This document shows positions 36,231 to 45,567 of a DNA stretch of 64,000 nucleotides, piece after piece. Origin of the DNA: an uncultured Kiloniellaceae bacterium. GTDB taxonomy: Bacteria > Pseudomonadota > Alphaproteobacteria > Kiloniellales > Kiloniellaceae. A program made the translations under genes and the position numbers. Within the stretch, counting starts at the first letter, position 1. Each line of letters begins with the position of its first letter. A model generated the notes under the pieces. That model was not told the origin of the DNA. It ran no database searches and saw only the letters and a list, made by a program, of their open reading frames with translations. Location of the stretch: positions 186,001-250,000 of the forward strand of contig CANLSF010000007.1 of NCBI GenBank assembly GCA_947493695.1, in the 5' to 3' direction.

Positions 36231-37271
36231 ATGACGGCGCCGAACAATCCTGGTGACGCCACAAGCGACGCCGGGAATAGTGAGATTGTGTCAGCTGGCA
36301 CGCCAAATACTGCAACCCGAAGAACCGGGGCTCCGACGCGGCAAAGTCGCCAGCAATGGCGATACAGCCTCCCGCTGTTTGTGTTGGGTGCGGCCTGGGG
36401 GCTGCAGTTCACGCTCCTGAAAATTGCAGCCGATTCGGATCTGGATGAAATTTCGATCCTCACAATTGCGATGTTTCTTCTGGCACTGGCCTACCTGGCT
36501 GTCGTGGCCACCCGGGGCATATGGTTCCGTCCGACGCGCAGGCATCTCTGGTTCTTTCTGATCAGCTCCTTCTTCGGTTTCGTGGTGCCACTGGGAGGCG
36601 TCATACTGGTCGCGGAGCAGCTCTCGGCGGGACTCATTGTTTTCTTCGAATCTCTTACGCCGGTTCTTACCGTCGCAATTATCCTTGTCGTGGGCACGGA
36701 ACGCCTGAATGCGCCACGGCTATGGGCGGTGGCGCTCGGCATGGCCGGAGTCCTGTTAGTGCTTTGGCCCGATCTGACAACCCCCGGCTCGACCAGGACA
36801 GAGAGCCTGCTGCTGGCCCTGATCATCCCGCTGGCCTATGCAATCGACGGAGTCTATGTCGCCGCGCGCTGGCCATCGGATCTCAGCGCGTTCCAGGTCG
36901 TTGCCGGGGAAGCGGTGGCTGCGACGGCGATGCTGCTGCCTTTTTTCCTCTGGCCCTTCCTCGCATCACAGGAGGCCGCGGCAGCGCTGGTCGCGCCCTG
37001 GTTCAACGAGGGCTGGGGATCGGGTCAGTGGTCTGTTCTGGCGTTTGTTCCGGTAAGTTTTCTCGAAGTCTATCTTTACTTCTATCTGCTTAAAAATGCC
37101 GGCGCGGTCTTCGTCTCAATTGGCAGCTTCATCTCACTCTTTGCCGGAATCTTCTGGGGCATGCTTCTGCTTGGAGAGCGGCATTCCGCATCGGTGTGGG
37201 CTGCCGTTTTGCTGGTGTCATGCGCCCTCTATCTCGCGAACTTCAGGACAAGGGCATCCGCCCACAAATGA
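36231..37271 (+). CDS. EamA/DMT-family transporter
   Basis: A 346-residue ten-helix transporter with two EamA repeats. An unusually long, Ser/Thr-rich and probably cytoplasmic N-terminus (~45 residues) precedes LFVLGAAWGLQFTLLKIAAD. Family features include VVPLGGVILVAEQLSAGLIVFFESLTPVLT and FVSIGSFISLFAGIFWGMLLLGERHSAS. ATG 36231 has GAGGG close upstream. Substrate unknown. Confidence 0.9.
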   Translation: MTAPNNPGDATSDAGNSEIVSAGTPNTATRRTGAPTRQSRQQWRYSLPLFVLGAAWGLQFTLLKIAADSDLDEISILTIAMFLLALAYLAVVATRGIWFRPTRRHLWFFLISSFFGFVVPLGGVILVAEQLSAGLIVFFESLTPVLTVAIILVVGTERLNAPRLWAVALGMAGVLLVLWPDLTTPGSTRTESLLLALIIPLAYAIDGVYVAARWPSDLSAFQVVAGEAVAATAMLLPFFLWPFLASQEAAAALVAPWFNEGWGSGQWSVLAFVPVSFLEVYLYFYLLKNAGAVFVSIGSFISLFAGIFWGMLLLGERHSASVWAAVLLVSCALYLANFRTRASAHK

Positions 37272-37279
37272 CTCCGTGA

Positions 37280-37489
37280 TCATTCCTGCACGTCTTGTCG
37301 CGCGATGTCTTCAGCGAACTTTGCAGAACAGGCGGCGCTGCAAAAGGGCCTGTTCGCGCCGGATGTAAAGAGCGTTGGCATCGGACCGATGCCCGACCAA
37401 TAAGTGGAACCTTCAGTATCCCCACCGCAAATTGCGCAGGGCCCAAACGCATAATCACTCGGAGAAGAACGTTCTACATCAGAAGGCAT
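37280..37489 (-). CDS. Small putative zinc-ribbon protein
   Basis: A 69-residue protein with a CAICGGD pair and a later FCSAACSAKF pair, C-x2-C and C-x3-C, spaced like a treble-clef or ribbon zinc site. I do not recognise a family. It lies 78 bp downstream of a RidA gene on the same strand and ends 8 bp from the convergent EamA stop. The cysteine pattern and the tight fit support a real gene, but the ribosome-binding site is weak. Confidence 0.5.
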   Translation of the reverse strand: MPSDVERSSPSDYAFGPCAICGGDTEGSTYWSGIGPMPTLFTSGANRPFCSAACSAKFAEDIARQDVQE

Positions 37490-37567
37490 CTAACAGCATA
37501 TCTCCTTGTCAGGGGTGTCACGTGGAACAGCAAGGTGGGGCTCACTCAAGACTGGCGGCATGCCGGT

Positions 37568-37909
37568 CTACTTCGCCGCAAGCAACTTGATCTCAACCAG
37601 ATCGCCCGGCGCAAGATTTGTTCCAACACAGGCACGGCAAGGCCAGCCATCATCGGGAATCCACGCGCACCAGACTTCATCCATCTCCGCCTTGGTCGCC
37701 ATATCCGTCAGATAAATCGTCGCTTCCAGAATGTGATGCTTGTCGGTTCCGGCATCCTTCAGATTCGTCTCGATCGCCGCGAGGGTATTGCGGGTTTGCT
37801 CGGCGACAGAGGCGCCTGCCCCGGTTCCAACGGTCCAGACAAAATCGCCACGGGCAACTGCTCGGCAGCGCCCCTGGGCCTGACCCGGTAATCTGGTTAT
37901 GTCAGTCAC
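37568..37909 (-). CDS. RidA/YjgF-family protein
   Basis: A 113-residue trimeric-type protein of the RidA superfamily, which hydrolyses reactive enamines/imines from PLP enzymes. GDFVWTVGTGAG and QTRNTLAAIETNLKDAGTDKHHILEATIYLTDM are typical, and the conserved Arg is in CRACVGTNLAPGDLVEI. GTG 37909 follows GGGAG; a longer start at 37963 is not needed. The small cysteine protein follows on the same strand. Confidence 0.88.
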   Translation of the reverse strand: MTDITRLPGQAQGRCRAVARGDFVWTVGTGAGASVAEQTRNTLAAIETNLKDAGTDKHHILEATIYLTDMATKAEMDEVWCAWIPDDGWPCRACVGTNLAPGDLVEIKLLAAK

Positions 37910-38134
37910 GATTTGCGCTCTCCCAAAAATTGCCGCCGTTGTGATCGAGTGTGCCTCCATCACAACAGCAACACACCGGATTTACAATGACGTCGTTGCG
38001 GGAGCGTGAGCCACAGGATCAGAAATTAAAATCCGGTAGCGACGCCTTCTTTGACTCCTCGCCGGCCTCTTGCGCCGAAGTCCTGAAATCGCCTCGAGGT
38101 ATGGGAACGTCGCAACGGTTCCAAAGGACTCAAC

Positions 38135-40114
38135 CTACTCTTCCTTCCTGATCGTCAGCGCCGGGTTATGGGCGAAGAAGTTGTGCGGCATGATATGGAC
38201 GGTCTTCCACTCCGTCGACATCACCGGCCAATCCTCCATACGCGGGATGTGGTGGAAGCCGGCGGAGAACCAGGTAACGATGTCCCGCCCCATCAGATTC
38301 CGATCCGCTTTCACCCATTCCGCAAGCGTGTCCGAGCCGTCGCCCTGCATGGGAAGGGCGCCACCCGCGTAACGCTGCGTCGGGTCGTGAACCGTATTCC
38401 AGACGCTGTACTCGATATAGGCGTTGCGCTTCATCGGCGGGTCATGTGCGAAGTCAAAAGGTCCATAGGCAATGCTGCCGTGGTGGATCATGTAGCCGGG
38501 CGTGTGACCGAGCGGTCCCTTCCGGTCGGGGTTCATGAGGTGATAGTACCGTGGCGATTTCGCGCTGACCTGATAGCGGGCTTCAAGTTCGCTCTTGGGC
38601 ATTTTATGCTCGACCGTCCACATGGAACGGCGCGGACTATCGGCGTCTAACTTGGCCGGCACGATCTCCATGACACCAAAGTTGTTCTTGGGCTGATCCA
38701 CATCGAAGTCGAGGCGGAAGTTGAAGTAGTGGTCGTGGTATGGCGCCACCAGATGCGGTGCGATCAACGTGCCGAAGCGGGTGTCCTCGGCAGCCGTCTC
38801 ATCATCCATCGAGGTTGACGCCACGCCCTTAACCGCATCCAGCCCTGTGGCCCCGATCTTGATGTAAATCTCACCGTTTTGCTTGAAGCGGTAGTCGATG
38901 AGGTAGTCGTAATTCCCGACCTCTGACGCCGAACGGACGACCAGTTCCGTCTCCGGACGCCCTTCCGCCGGCACGAAGGTCTCTTCGCTCTGCGCGAAGA
39001 TCTCGAAATGGCGCCAGGCCGGATCGCCGATGTTGCGCTCAAAGACGCAGATCGCATCCGGGATTTCCAGCGGCTGTCCGGCATCATCGTTGATCACGGC
39101 GGGCAAGAAGGTCGCGTAACTGGGACAATCGACTCCAGGAGTCAAGGGTGTCAAAAACAGACCGAAACCATATTCGCCGCTGTCCATGTAAGTCCGCCAG
39201 TACCAGCCCTCGCCTGGATCCATGTAAGGCACGAAGAACTCGGAGAGATGCGCCTGATAGAGCACGGAACGCCAGTCGCTGCCATCGTTGACATCGATAT
39301 TGGAGAGCACCACCCCAGGGCGTTTGTCGATGCGATAGCGGAAGCGCCAGATGTCCCATTCGATTAAGCTGCCCTCGATCTTGTAATTGGGACCGCCCGG
39401 CTGCGAGAGGCGCGCGGGATTGCTCTCGGAACGCAAAGCCGTCCGCGCCGCCACCTCATCTTCCGTATAGCCCCAAGAATCCTGCGGCAGGGGAATGGCG
39501 CCCTCGTCGACCACCCTCAGGGTCTTTCTGGTATTGAGATCCACCACGGCGAAAAGGCCTTCGATCGGTTTGGCATAGAAGTTCGAACCGGTGGGACTGA
39601 GGTAGCATGGCACCTTCATCAAACGGGTGCCTTCATACTCGGGCGTGAAGAAATTACCCGCCGTCAGCGGCAGGCAGAACACATCGTCCGGCGTGAGGCC
39701 GCGTTTTTCGAGTCCGGCCACCATGTCCGGATGCCCCAGCGCGGCTTCCATCGCACTGATGAACTCCGCGAAGAGGATCATGGGCTGGCCAGCCGCAGGT
39801 CCCTGCGCCTCAACAGATTCCTGCGTGATGTTGACCACCGCGCTCTGGAAGCCGGCCGCGCCGCTGAAATGCACCCGCGCCTTGCGGTCGATAATGTCAC
39901 CGTCCGACCAGGCCAGCACCGCCGCTTTGGAGGGTTCGATCAGTTCAATCAAAGGATAGAGCGTCTGCGCGTCTGCCAGTTCCTTTACTTGCAAAATCTC
40001 GCTGACTTTCGCAATCTCTTCAGCGGAAAAACCATCGAGCGGATGGGCAGCCAACCTACCGCTCCCCAGGCTCATCACGCACACGAAGCCGATCAAAAGT
40101 TTCAGAACTCTCAT
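38135..40114 (-). CDS. Copper amine oxidase (TPQ-dependent), exported
   Basis: A 659-residue periplasmic primary-amine oxidase: signal peptide ~1-23. The TPQ cofactor precursor is Y402 in the consensus NYDY (401-404). The catalytic base is D311 in YMDSGEYG, and copper ligands are H460 and H462 (YHDHYFNFRLDF) plus H621/H622 near the C-terminus. It oxidises primary amines to aldehydes with H2O2 and ammonia. Divergent from a PQQ dehydrogenase gene across ~244 bp. Specificity (phenethylamine, tyramine or other) is not readable. Confidence 0.93.
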   Translation of the reverse strand: MRVLKLLIGFVCVMSLGSGRLAAHPLDGFSAEEIAKVSEILQVKELADAQTLYPLIELIEPSKAAVLAWSDGDIIDRKARVHFSGAAGFQSAVVNITQESVEAQGPAAGQPMILFAEFISAMEAALGHPDMVAGLEKRGLTPDDVFCLPLTAGNFFTPEYEGTRLMKVPCYLSPTGSNFYAKPIEGLFAVVDLNTRKTLRVVDEGAIPLPQDSWGYTEDEVAARTALRSESNPARLSQPGGPNYKIEGSLIEWDIWRFRYRIDKRPGVVLSNIDVNDGSDWRSVLYQAHLSEFFVPYMDPGEGWYWRTYMDSGEYGFGLFLTPLTPGVDCPSYATFLPAVINDDAGQPLEIPDAICVFERNIGDPAWRHFEIFAQSEETFVPAEGRPETELVVRSASEVGNYDYLIDYRFKQNGEIYIKIGATGLDAVKGVASTSMDDETAAEDTRFGTLIAPHLVAPYHDHYFNFRLDFDVDQPKNNFGVMEIVPAKLDADSPRRSMWTVEHKMPKSELEARYQVSAKSPRYYHLMNPDRKGPLGHTPGYMIHHGSIAYGPFDFAHDPPMKRNAYIEYSVWNTVHDPTQRYAGGALPMQGDGSDTLAEWVKADRNLMGRDIVTWFSAGFHHIPRMEDWPVMSTEWKTVHIMPHNFFAHNPALTIRKEE

Positions 40115-40358
40115 CGCACTCTCCCCTGGTTTTCCGGCAAGCCGTTCTGGAATTCGTTGTTCCCGGACTCATGCTATGCGCGCCCGGATAGAATTCCCAT
40201 TGGAAAAACGTCGGAGTGTCAAACCGAACGCCCACGCCATCACAGTGAAATCTCTTTGGCGTCACGCCTCAGAGTTGCGCAAAAATCGCTCCCGCCCTAC
40301 CCTGACCTCAATGAAAGCGTCTCAAGACGTTCGCAAATGACTTCCGTGGGAGGATCCA
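40115..40358. promoter_or_regulatory. Divergent promoter region between amine oxidase and PQQ dehydrogenase
   Basis: The 244 bp serve two exported oxidases transcribed in opposite directions. TGGAATTC (40148-40155) and GAATTCCCA (40191-40199) form an imperfect inverted repeat. The spacing (~43 bp) and shared location could reflect one regulator controlling both, but no promoter core is clear. Confidence 0.4.
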
Positions 40359-42458
40359 ATGAAGAAGCTGCTCGCCATCGCTTTTGTGCTGACCGCCAGC
40401 CTGATCGCCAGTGCCGGCGTTGCGCAAGACATCGCTGAAGACGCCATCCGCAAAGCCACCGGCGGCATCAACAGCCAAGCCATCATCGACAACGCTGCCG
40501 AGACCAAAAACTGGCTGAACTACGGTCTCGATTACGCCGAGACGCGCCACAGCAAACTGAGCAGCATCACCACGGAGAACGTCGGCGAGCTGGGTCTGGC
40601 CTGGTCACACGGACTGAAGTCGCGGCGCGGAGTTGAGGCGACGCCGATCGTCGTGGACGGCGTAATGTATGTCACGGCCTCCTGGTCGGTGGTCCATGCC
40701 CTGGACGCGGTGAGCGGTGACGAGCTCTGGGTCTACGATCCGGAAGTGCCAAGGGACTATGGTTACAAGGGCTGTTGCGACGTGGTAAACCGCGGCGTCG
40801 CTCTCTACGAAGGCAAGGTCTTCGTCGGCGCCTACGACGGGTTCCTCCATGCCATCGACGCAGCGACCGGCAAGCGGCTCTGGAAAACAGACACGATCGA
40901 AAACCGCGAGATGTCCTACACCATCACCGGTGCGCCGCGTGTCATCAACGGCAAGGTGATCATCGGCAACGGCGGTGCTGAGTTCGGTGTGCGGGGCTAT
41001 GTCAGCGCCTACGATGCCGAAACAGGCGCGCAGTCCTGGCGCTGGTACGTGGTGCCCGGCGATCCTTCCAAGCCCTTCGAAGACCCCTCCATGGAGGCGG
41101 CAGCAAAGACCTGGGACCCTTCGGTCGAGTGGTGGAAAGCCGGTGGCGGCGGCACGATCTGGGACGCCATGGCCTATGACCCGGAGCTCGATCTGCTCTA
41201 TGTCGGCACCGGCAACGGCAGTCCCTGGAACCGCAATCTGCGCAGCCCCGCCGGTGGTGACAACCTTTATCTCGCCAGTATCGTTGCGTTGGATCCGGCG
41301 ACCGGCGAGTACAAGTGGCACTATCAAAATACGCCGGGCGACTCTTGGGATTACACCTCAACCCAGCACATCATTCTGGCCGACCTGGAGATCGACGGCG
41401 CGCCGCGCAAGGTATTGATGCAGGCGCCCAAGAACGGGTTCTTCTACGTCATCGACCGCACCGACGGCAGCTTCATCTCGGCCGAACCCTTCGTGAAGGT
41501 CACCTGGGCAACCGGTTACGACGAGGACGGTCGTCCCATCGAAGCAGAGGGCGCGCGCTCAATCACCGAGCCCTGGGAGACGGTTCCCTCGGCCTACGGC
41601 GCGCACAACTGGCACCCCATGAGCTTCAACCCCGATACCGGCCTGGTTTACATCCCGGCACAGGGTGTGCCGCTGGTCCAGACGCAGGATCCCGCCTGGG
41701 AACTGAACAAACATAAACCCGGTTCGGTCATGTCGGGCCTTGGCTGGAACCTCGGCTATCTCTTCAACACCGTGGCGCCGGAAGCCACCCCCTTCGGTCA
41801 CCTGCTCGCCTGGGACCCGGTAAAGCAGAAAGAAGCCTGGCGCGCGGAGTATGTTTCACCCTGGAACGGCGGTACTCTGACCACGGCCGGGAACCTAGTT
41901 TTCCAGGGTACCGCCGATGGTCGTTTTATCGCCTATAACGCCACCAGCGGCGAGGTGCTATGGCAAACCCCGGTGGGCTCCGGCGTGGTAGCCGCACCGG
42001 CAACCTGGGAGCACGATGGCGAGCAGTATGTCACCATCGCGGTCGGCTGGGGCGGTGTCTACGGGATGCTGCAACGCGCGTCTGACAGAACCGGACCGGG
42101 ACGGGTCTATACCTTCAAGGTCGGCGGTACGGCGGAACCGCCGGCCTATGTCGAGCACGATGCCGCTACACTCGTGGCCGGTCTGCCCTACAGCCCCGAT
42201 GACGTCGGCCCGGGCGCAGCCCTCTACGTCGCGAACTGCCTCTTCTGTCACGGCGTGCCCGGCGTGAACAACGGCGGCAACGTGCCCAACCTGGGATACA
42301 GCGATGCCGACACGCTGTTCGACGCAAAAGACATCGTGCTGGCTGGATCTCTGGTCGGCAACGGCATGCCCAGCTTTCAAGACAAGCTGAGCGAAGACGA
42401 TCTGAAGAAGGTGATCGCCTTCATCCAGGGCACAGCAGATGCGGTAAGACCGAAGTGA
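40359..42458 (+). CDS. PQQ-dependent quinohemoprotein dehydrogenase (alcohol dehydrogenase type), exported
   Basis: A 699-residue periplasmic eight-bladed propeller enzyme. Signal peptide ~1-22. The vicinal disulfide C139-C140 (GCCDV) sits over PQQ. WDYTSTQ carries the catalytic Asp; the residue two after it is Thr, not the extra Asp of lanthanide XoxF-type enzymes, so calcium use is expected. The C-terminal cytochrome c domain has CLFCH (C627-H631) and a Met ligand in GNGMPSFQ. It oxidises alcohols or aldehydes and passes electrons to cytochromes. ATG 40359 has GGGAGGA upstream. Confidence 0.94.
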   Translation: MKKLLAIAFVLTASLIASAGVAQDIAEDAIRKATGGINSQAIIDNAAETKNWLNYGLDYAETRHSKLSSITTENVGELGLAWSHGLKSRRGVEATPIVVDGVMYVTASWSVVHALDAVSGDELWVYDPEVPRDYGYKGCCDVVNRGVALYEGKVFVGAYDGFLHAIDAATGKRLWKTDTIENREMSYTITGAPRVINGKVIIGNGGAEFGVRGYVSAYDAETGAQSWRWYVVPGDPSKPFEDPSMEAAAKTWDPSVEWWKAGGGGTIWDAMAYDPELDLLYVGTGNGSPWNRNLRSPAGGDNLYLASIVALDPATGEYKWHYQNTPGDSWDYTSTQHIILADLEIDGAPRKVLMQAPKNGFFYVIDRTDGSFISAEPFVKVTWATGYDEDGRPIEAEGARSITEPWETVPSAYGAHNWHPMSFNPDTGLVYIPAQGVPLVQTQDPAWELNKHKPGSVMSGLGWNLGYLFNTVAPEATPFGHLLAWDPVKQKEAWRAEYVSPWNGGTLTTAGNLVFQGTADGRFIAYNATSGEVLWQTPVGSGVVAAPATWEHDGEQYVTIAVGWGGVYGMLQRASDRTGPGRVYTFKVGGTAEPPAYVEHDAATLVAGLPYSPDDVGPGAALYVANCLFCHGVPGVNNGGNVPNLGYSDADTLFDAKDIVLAGSLVGNGMPSFQDKLSEDDLKKVIAFIQGTADAVRPK

Positions 42459-42730
42459 TTTGTGCAACGACACCTGATGCCGTCTGCGCGTCCTTCAAAT
42501 CCGGATGCGTCAGGCCTGAGGTGGAGATAAGGGGAATCCCTAATTTACCCAACCCCCCGTTTTAGGCACTATCGTAGGCGTCTACTCAATGCGCGCGGAG
42601 CGACACTACGGTCGCGTCGCAATGAGATCGACAGCCTATAGTTTTTTGAAGTTAACCCCATTTTCCTTGTGCCCGCCTCACTGGCGGGCACTTTTTTTAT
42701 AGGAGTTCCTATTCGTCCGCCGACTCCCAG
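42459..42730. other. Structured intergenic region, possible 3' UTR or small RNA
   Basis: The 270 bp downstream of the PQQ dehydrogenase contain GCGAC/GTCGC (42600-42604 with 42611-42615), TAGGC/GCCTA (42575-42579 with 42634-42638) followed by T6 (42642-42647), and then a strong terminator at 42669-42698. Two terminator-like elements in series suggest a 3' UTR or independent small transcript. No protein is seen. Confidence 0.35.
42669..42698 (+). terminator. Strong rho-independent terminator
   Basis: GTGCCCGCC (42669-42677) pairs perfectly with GGCGGGCAC (42683-42691) around a 5-base loop, then T7 (42692-42698). It ends the PQQ dehydrogenase or small-RNA transcript about 210 bp after the stop. 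Confidence 0.9.
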
Positions 42731-43360
42731 CTAAGAGAGCAGACCACTGTTGGCCACGCCGTCGAAGATGAACTGAACCGCCAGTGCGGCGAGCAATACA
42801 CCGATCACACGCGAGAGGACATGCAGGCCGGTGACGCCAAGCAAGCGCTGTACTTGTGTGGCAGCGAGCATCAACACGAAGGTCAAGAGCACGATCGCAA
42901 GCATGGCCCCGATCACGATAGAGACCTGCACAGGATCACCATCGGCATCCGCAACCAGCAGCACCGCGGCCCCGATGGCCCCAGGACCGGCAATAAGCGG
43001 TGTCGCGAGAGGGAAAACCGAGAGATCCTTCTTAGCCGCTGCCTCCTTGTTTTCCTCGCTGGTCGTCGTCGTACCGCCGGACGAACGCGCGAAGACCATG
43101 TCGATCGCGATCAGGAGCAGCAAAATACCACCAGCCGTACGCAAAGCGGGCAGCGAAATCCCGAAGTTGGCCAGCACCAGTTCGCCGAAAAGCGCAAAGA
43201 ACAGAAGAATTGCACCGCCGATCAGCGAGCCCTTCAGCGCCATCGCGCGCCGCTCGGCGGCTGTATTGTCATGTGTGAGCGCGGCAAAAAGTGCAGCAAC
43301 GTCGGCGGGCCCAACCGTGGCGAAGAAGGTGGTCAGAGCAACGAAGGCGGTTTCGGTCAT
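42731..43360 (-). CDS. MarC-family integral membrane protein
   Basis: A 209-residue protein with about six helices, of the MarC/UPF0056 family. LTTFFATVGPADVAALFAAL, FGISLPALRTAGGILLLLIAIDMVFA and FPLATPLIAGPGAIGAAVLL are family hallmarks. The biological role of MarC proteins is unsettled. The long Ser/Thr/Glu-rich loop (~93-112) is usual. Confidence 0.92.
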   Translation of the reverse strand: MTETAFVALTTFFATVGPADVAALFAALTHDNTAAERRAMALKGSLIGGAILLFFALFGELVLANFGISLPALRTAGGILLLLIAIDMVFARSSGGTTTTSEENKEAAAKKDLSVFPLATPLIAGPGAIGAAVLLVADADGDPVQVSIVIGAMLAIVLLTFVLMLAATQVQRLLGVTGLHVLSRVIGVLLAALAVQFIFDGVANSGLLS

Positions 43361-43536
43361 GATGGCCCCGTGGGAAGTCCGGAGATCTCTCTAAGGACCC
43401 AAGTGCGATTGCGCGATCAAGTGCTTTAGGGGCTGGTTCGCAGATATCTCTGAACCAGCGAAACACAATCAGACGCCATCGTTCTATGGAGGTCAACGGA
43501 ATCCTGTGCACTTCGCCAGTCTCTGCAGGCGTCGCC

Positions 43537-44535
43537 TCAGCCGTCGCCGAAATGCTCCATACTGGCCTTTTCCGCCTCACGAATTTCACGGGCCGCTTTG
43601 GAGAGAAGTTCGGTGACAGAATCCAGTTGCCTGGCGAGCTGCTCTCTGTCCGCCGTATAGCCAGGGCGATCGATCTGGGCGCGCAGCATCTCCTGGCCCA
43701 TCCAGGCAATATGACGGGCGTATTCGCTTGCGGCGACATGCTTCGGATCGACAAGGTATAGCTGATCGAACCGAGTGAAGTCCGGAAAGCCGATCTCGCG
43801 CGGGACGTAGCCGTTCACAAGAGTGATCCGTTCGCCGCTCTGGCGCAAAGCCTTGGCTCTGTGGCCGACCATGTTGCCCTGTTGCAGCACGGCATAACCC
43901 GCCCCCGGCAAGACCGGCGCGACAATCTTCTCGGCTGGTAAGCTCGCACCCCGGCAGGTCAGCTCCTGCATCTCATGTTTGGTCCCGCGAAAGTACTCGA
44001 ACTCGCCACCCTCGATTTCGTTTGGGTCGGTCACAAAGAGCACATAGTCGATCCGAAGGGTGTCCGTGTGCCACTTGTCGACATTCTCACCGACCGTTTC
44101 AGGGTTGTAGTTCAGATGTCCCAGCTGGTGCGGAATACTGTGCGGCAAAACCCCGGTTTCACAGATCTCTGAAACGGCTTCAGCCACATCTGGCGACAAG
44201 CAAAAATCGCGGAGAAAACGAGACTGATAAACGCCCCCACGCACCAGACGTGGAATACGATCATTGCTGAGGGCATAAGGGGAAAGACTGCGCGCAACTT
44301 CCTGCAGACAAGCAACGCCCTCTTCGCTCAAAACCCGAAAACAGGAGGTGATGCCGAGGCCCGACGGACACTCCTCAATCTCTTCGGGGCTGTAGCCAAG
44401 CTGCTCCAGGGTCACGAGAGTTTCAGGTTTCTCGAGCGCCAGATGGACAGACGGATTGAACTCCGGCTCACTTATCAAGCCGGGGAATCCTTCAGGGATC
44501 TCGGTCGGAAATGCGAGCTGTGTGGCCTGCGGCAT
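43537..44535 (-). CDS. Fe(II)/2-oxoglutarate-dependent oxygenase-like protein
   Basis: A 332-residue protein with the facial-triad motif H156-T-D158 (KWHTDT) and distal H225 (MVGHRAKAL), then R236 in GERITLV as the probable 2-oxoglutarate-binding residue. EIEGGEFEYFRGT is typical of the double-stranded beta-helix. Probably a small-molecule hydroxylase. The LysR gene lies divergently 94 bp away and is the likely regulator. Confidence 0.8.
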   Translation of the reverse strand: MPQATQLAFPTEIPEGFPGLISEPEFNPSVHLALEKPETLVTLEQLGYSPEEIEECPSGLGITSCFRVLSEEGVACLQEVARSLSPYALSNDRIPRLVRGGVYQSRFLRDFCLSPDVAEAVSEICETGVLPHSIPHQLGHLNYNPETVGENVDKWHTDTLRIDYVLFVTDPNEIEGGEFEYFRGTKHEMQELTCRGASLPAEKIVAPVLPGAGYAVLQQGNMVGHRAKALRQSGERITLVNGYVPREIGFPDFTRFDQLYLVDPKHVAASEYARHIAWMGQEMLRAQIDRPGYTADREQLARQLDSVTELLSKAAREIREAEKASMEHFGDG

Positions 44536-44629
44536 AGGAAACCTCCTCTATCCTGTCGACGGAACTCTAGGTTCAGCGCAAACCATCGACAAATTGATTG
44601 TTTTTCTCTTTTTCATTAAATTATTTCAT

Positions 44630-45547
44630 ATGAGAAAAATCGAGTGGCGCCATTACAGAATCCTACTGGCCATCCAGGAGAGTGGCTCCCTGACAGCCGC
44701 TGGTAAGGCGGTCGGGCTGACCCAGTCAGCGGCCAGTCATCAGGTCAAGGAAGCAGAACGAAGGCTCGGCGCAGAGCTTGTGCTGCGCCGTGGGCGCTCC
44801 TTGCGGCTGACCGAAGCAGGACAGGCGCTGGCAAGTGCCGCGGCGACCTGTGCGCCGCTTCTGCTGGAGGCGGAGACCAAGGCACGGGAGATAAGCCGCA
44901 TCGGTTGGCAGCGCCTGCGCGTCGCGTTCGGGCCGCAGGATGGATTGAGTTGGGTGCCGGATGTTGCCAGTCATCTGCGGAGCGCGAGCGATTCGCTTCA
45001 ACTTGATCTGATTGCCATCGAACAGGGCCAGGCAACAAAGCAACTTCGTCTCGGCAACGCCGACCTGGCGCTGGAAGTCGGCAACTCTGCATGCGCCGGT
45101 CTCCGAAGATGTCACTTAGGCGATGACGAACTGGTGTGCATTTTTCCGGCGGACACGATCTCGCGGAAACCGAAATCAGACGAGTCCGTCACCGTTCAAG
45201 AGATCGCCAGCGAAACCTACTTCGCACACTCACTGGTGCCCCAGACAGGCTTCGAGCTGGACGCTTTTTTTCAGCCCGCAGATGACCGCCCCACCCATGT
45301 TGCTCAGGTGCAGTCGGTCCCGGCAATCATTGCGCTGGTAGCCGCGGGTCAAGGGGTCAGTATTCAACCCCGCTCTGCCGTCGCCGCTGCCCTACGCGAC
45401 GGCAGCGTCCGTGCCCGCTCACTGGCCCCCAAGGAGATCTGGCAACCCTGGTTCCTCTACGCCAGACCCGATGCGCTCGCACAATACGGCGAACGACTCA
45501 TGACAGGCGTCGCTGAGACGATCGCGCCCCATCTGGTTCCTGCTTAG
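44630..45547 (+). CDS. LysR-family regulator
   Basis: A 305-residue LysR protein: the HTH reads IEWRHYRILLAIQESGSLTAAGKAVGLTQSAASHQVKEAERRLG, with an effector domain after ~90. ATG 44630 starts right at the conserved MRKIEWRHYR; a 58-residue longer version from 44456 would overlap the divergent gene. No ribosome-binding site is obvious. It probably controls the oxygenase gene. Confidence 0.9.
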   Translation: MRKIEWRHYRILLAIQESGSLTAAGKAVGLTQSAASHQVKEAERRLGAELVLRRGRSLRLTEAGQALASAAATCAPLLLEAETKAREISRIGWQRLRVAFGPQDGLSWVPDVASHLRSASDSLQLDLIAIEQGQATKQLRLGNADLALEVGNSACAGLRRCHLGDDELVCIFPADTISRKPKSDESVTVQEIASETYFAHSLVPQTGFELDAFFQPADDRPTHVAQVQSVPAIIALVAAGQGVSIQPRSAVAAALRDGSVRARSLAPKEIWQPWFLYARPDALAQYGERLMTGVAETIAPHLVPA

Positions 45548-45567
45548 CCTCTGACCGTTCGACGGCC

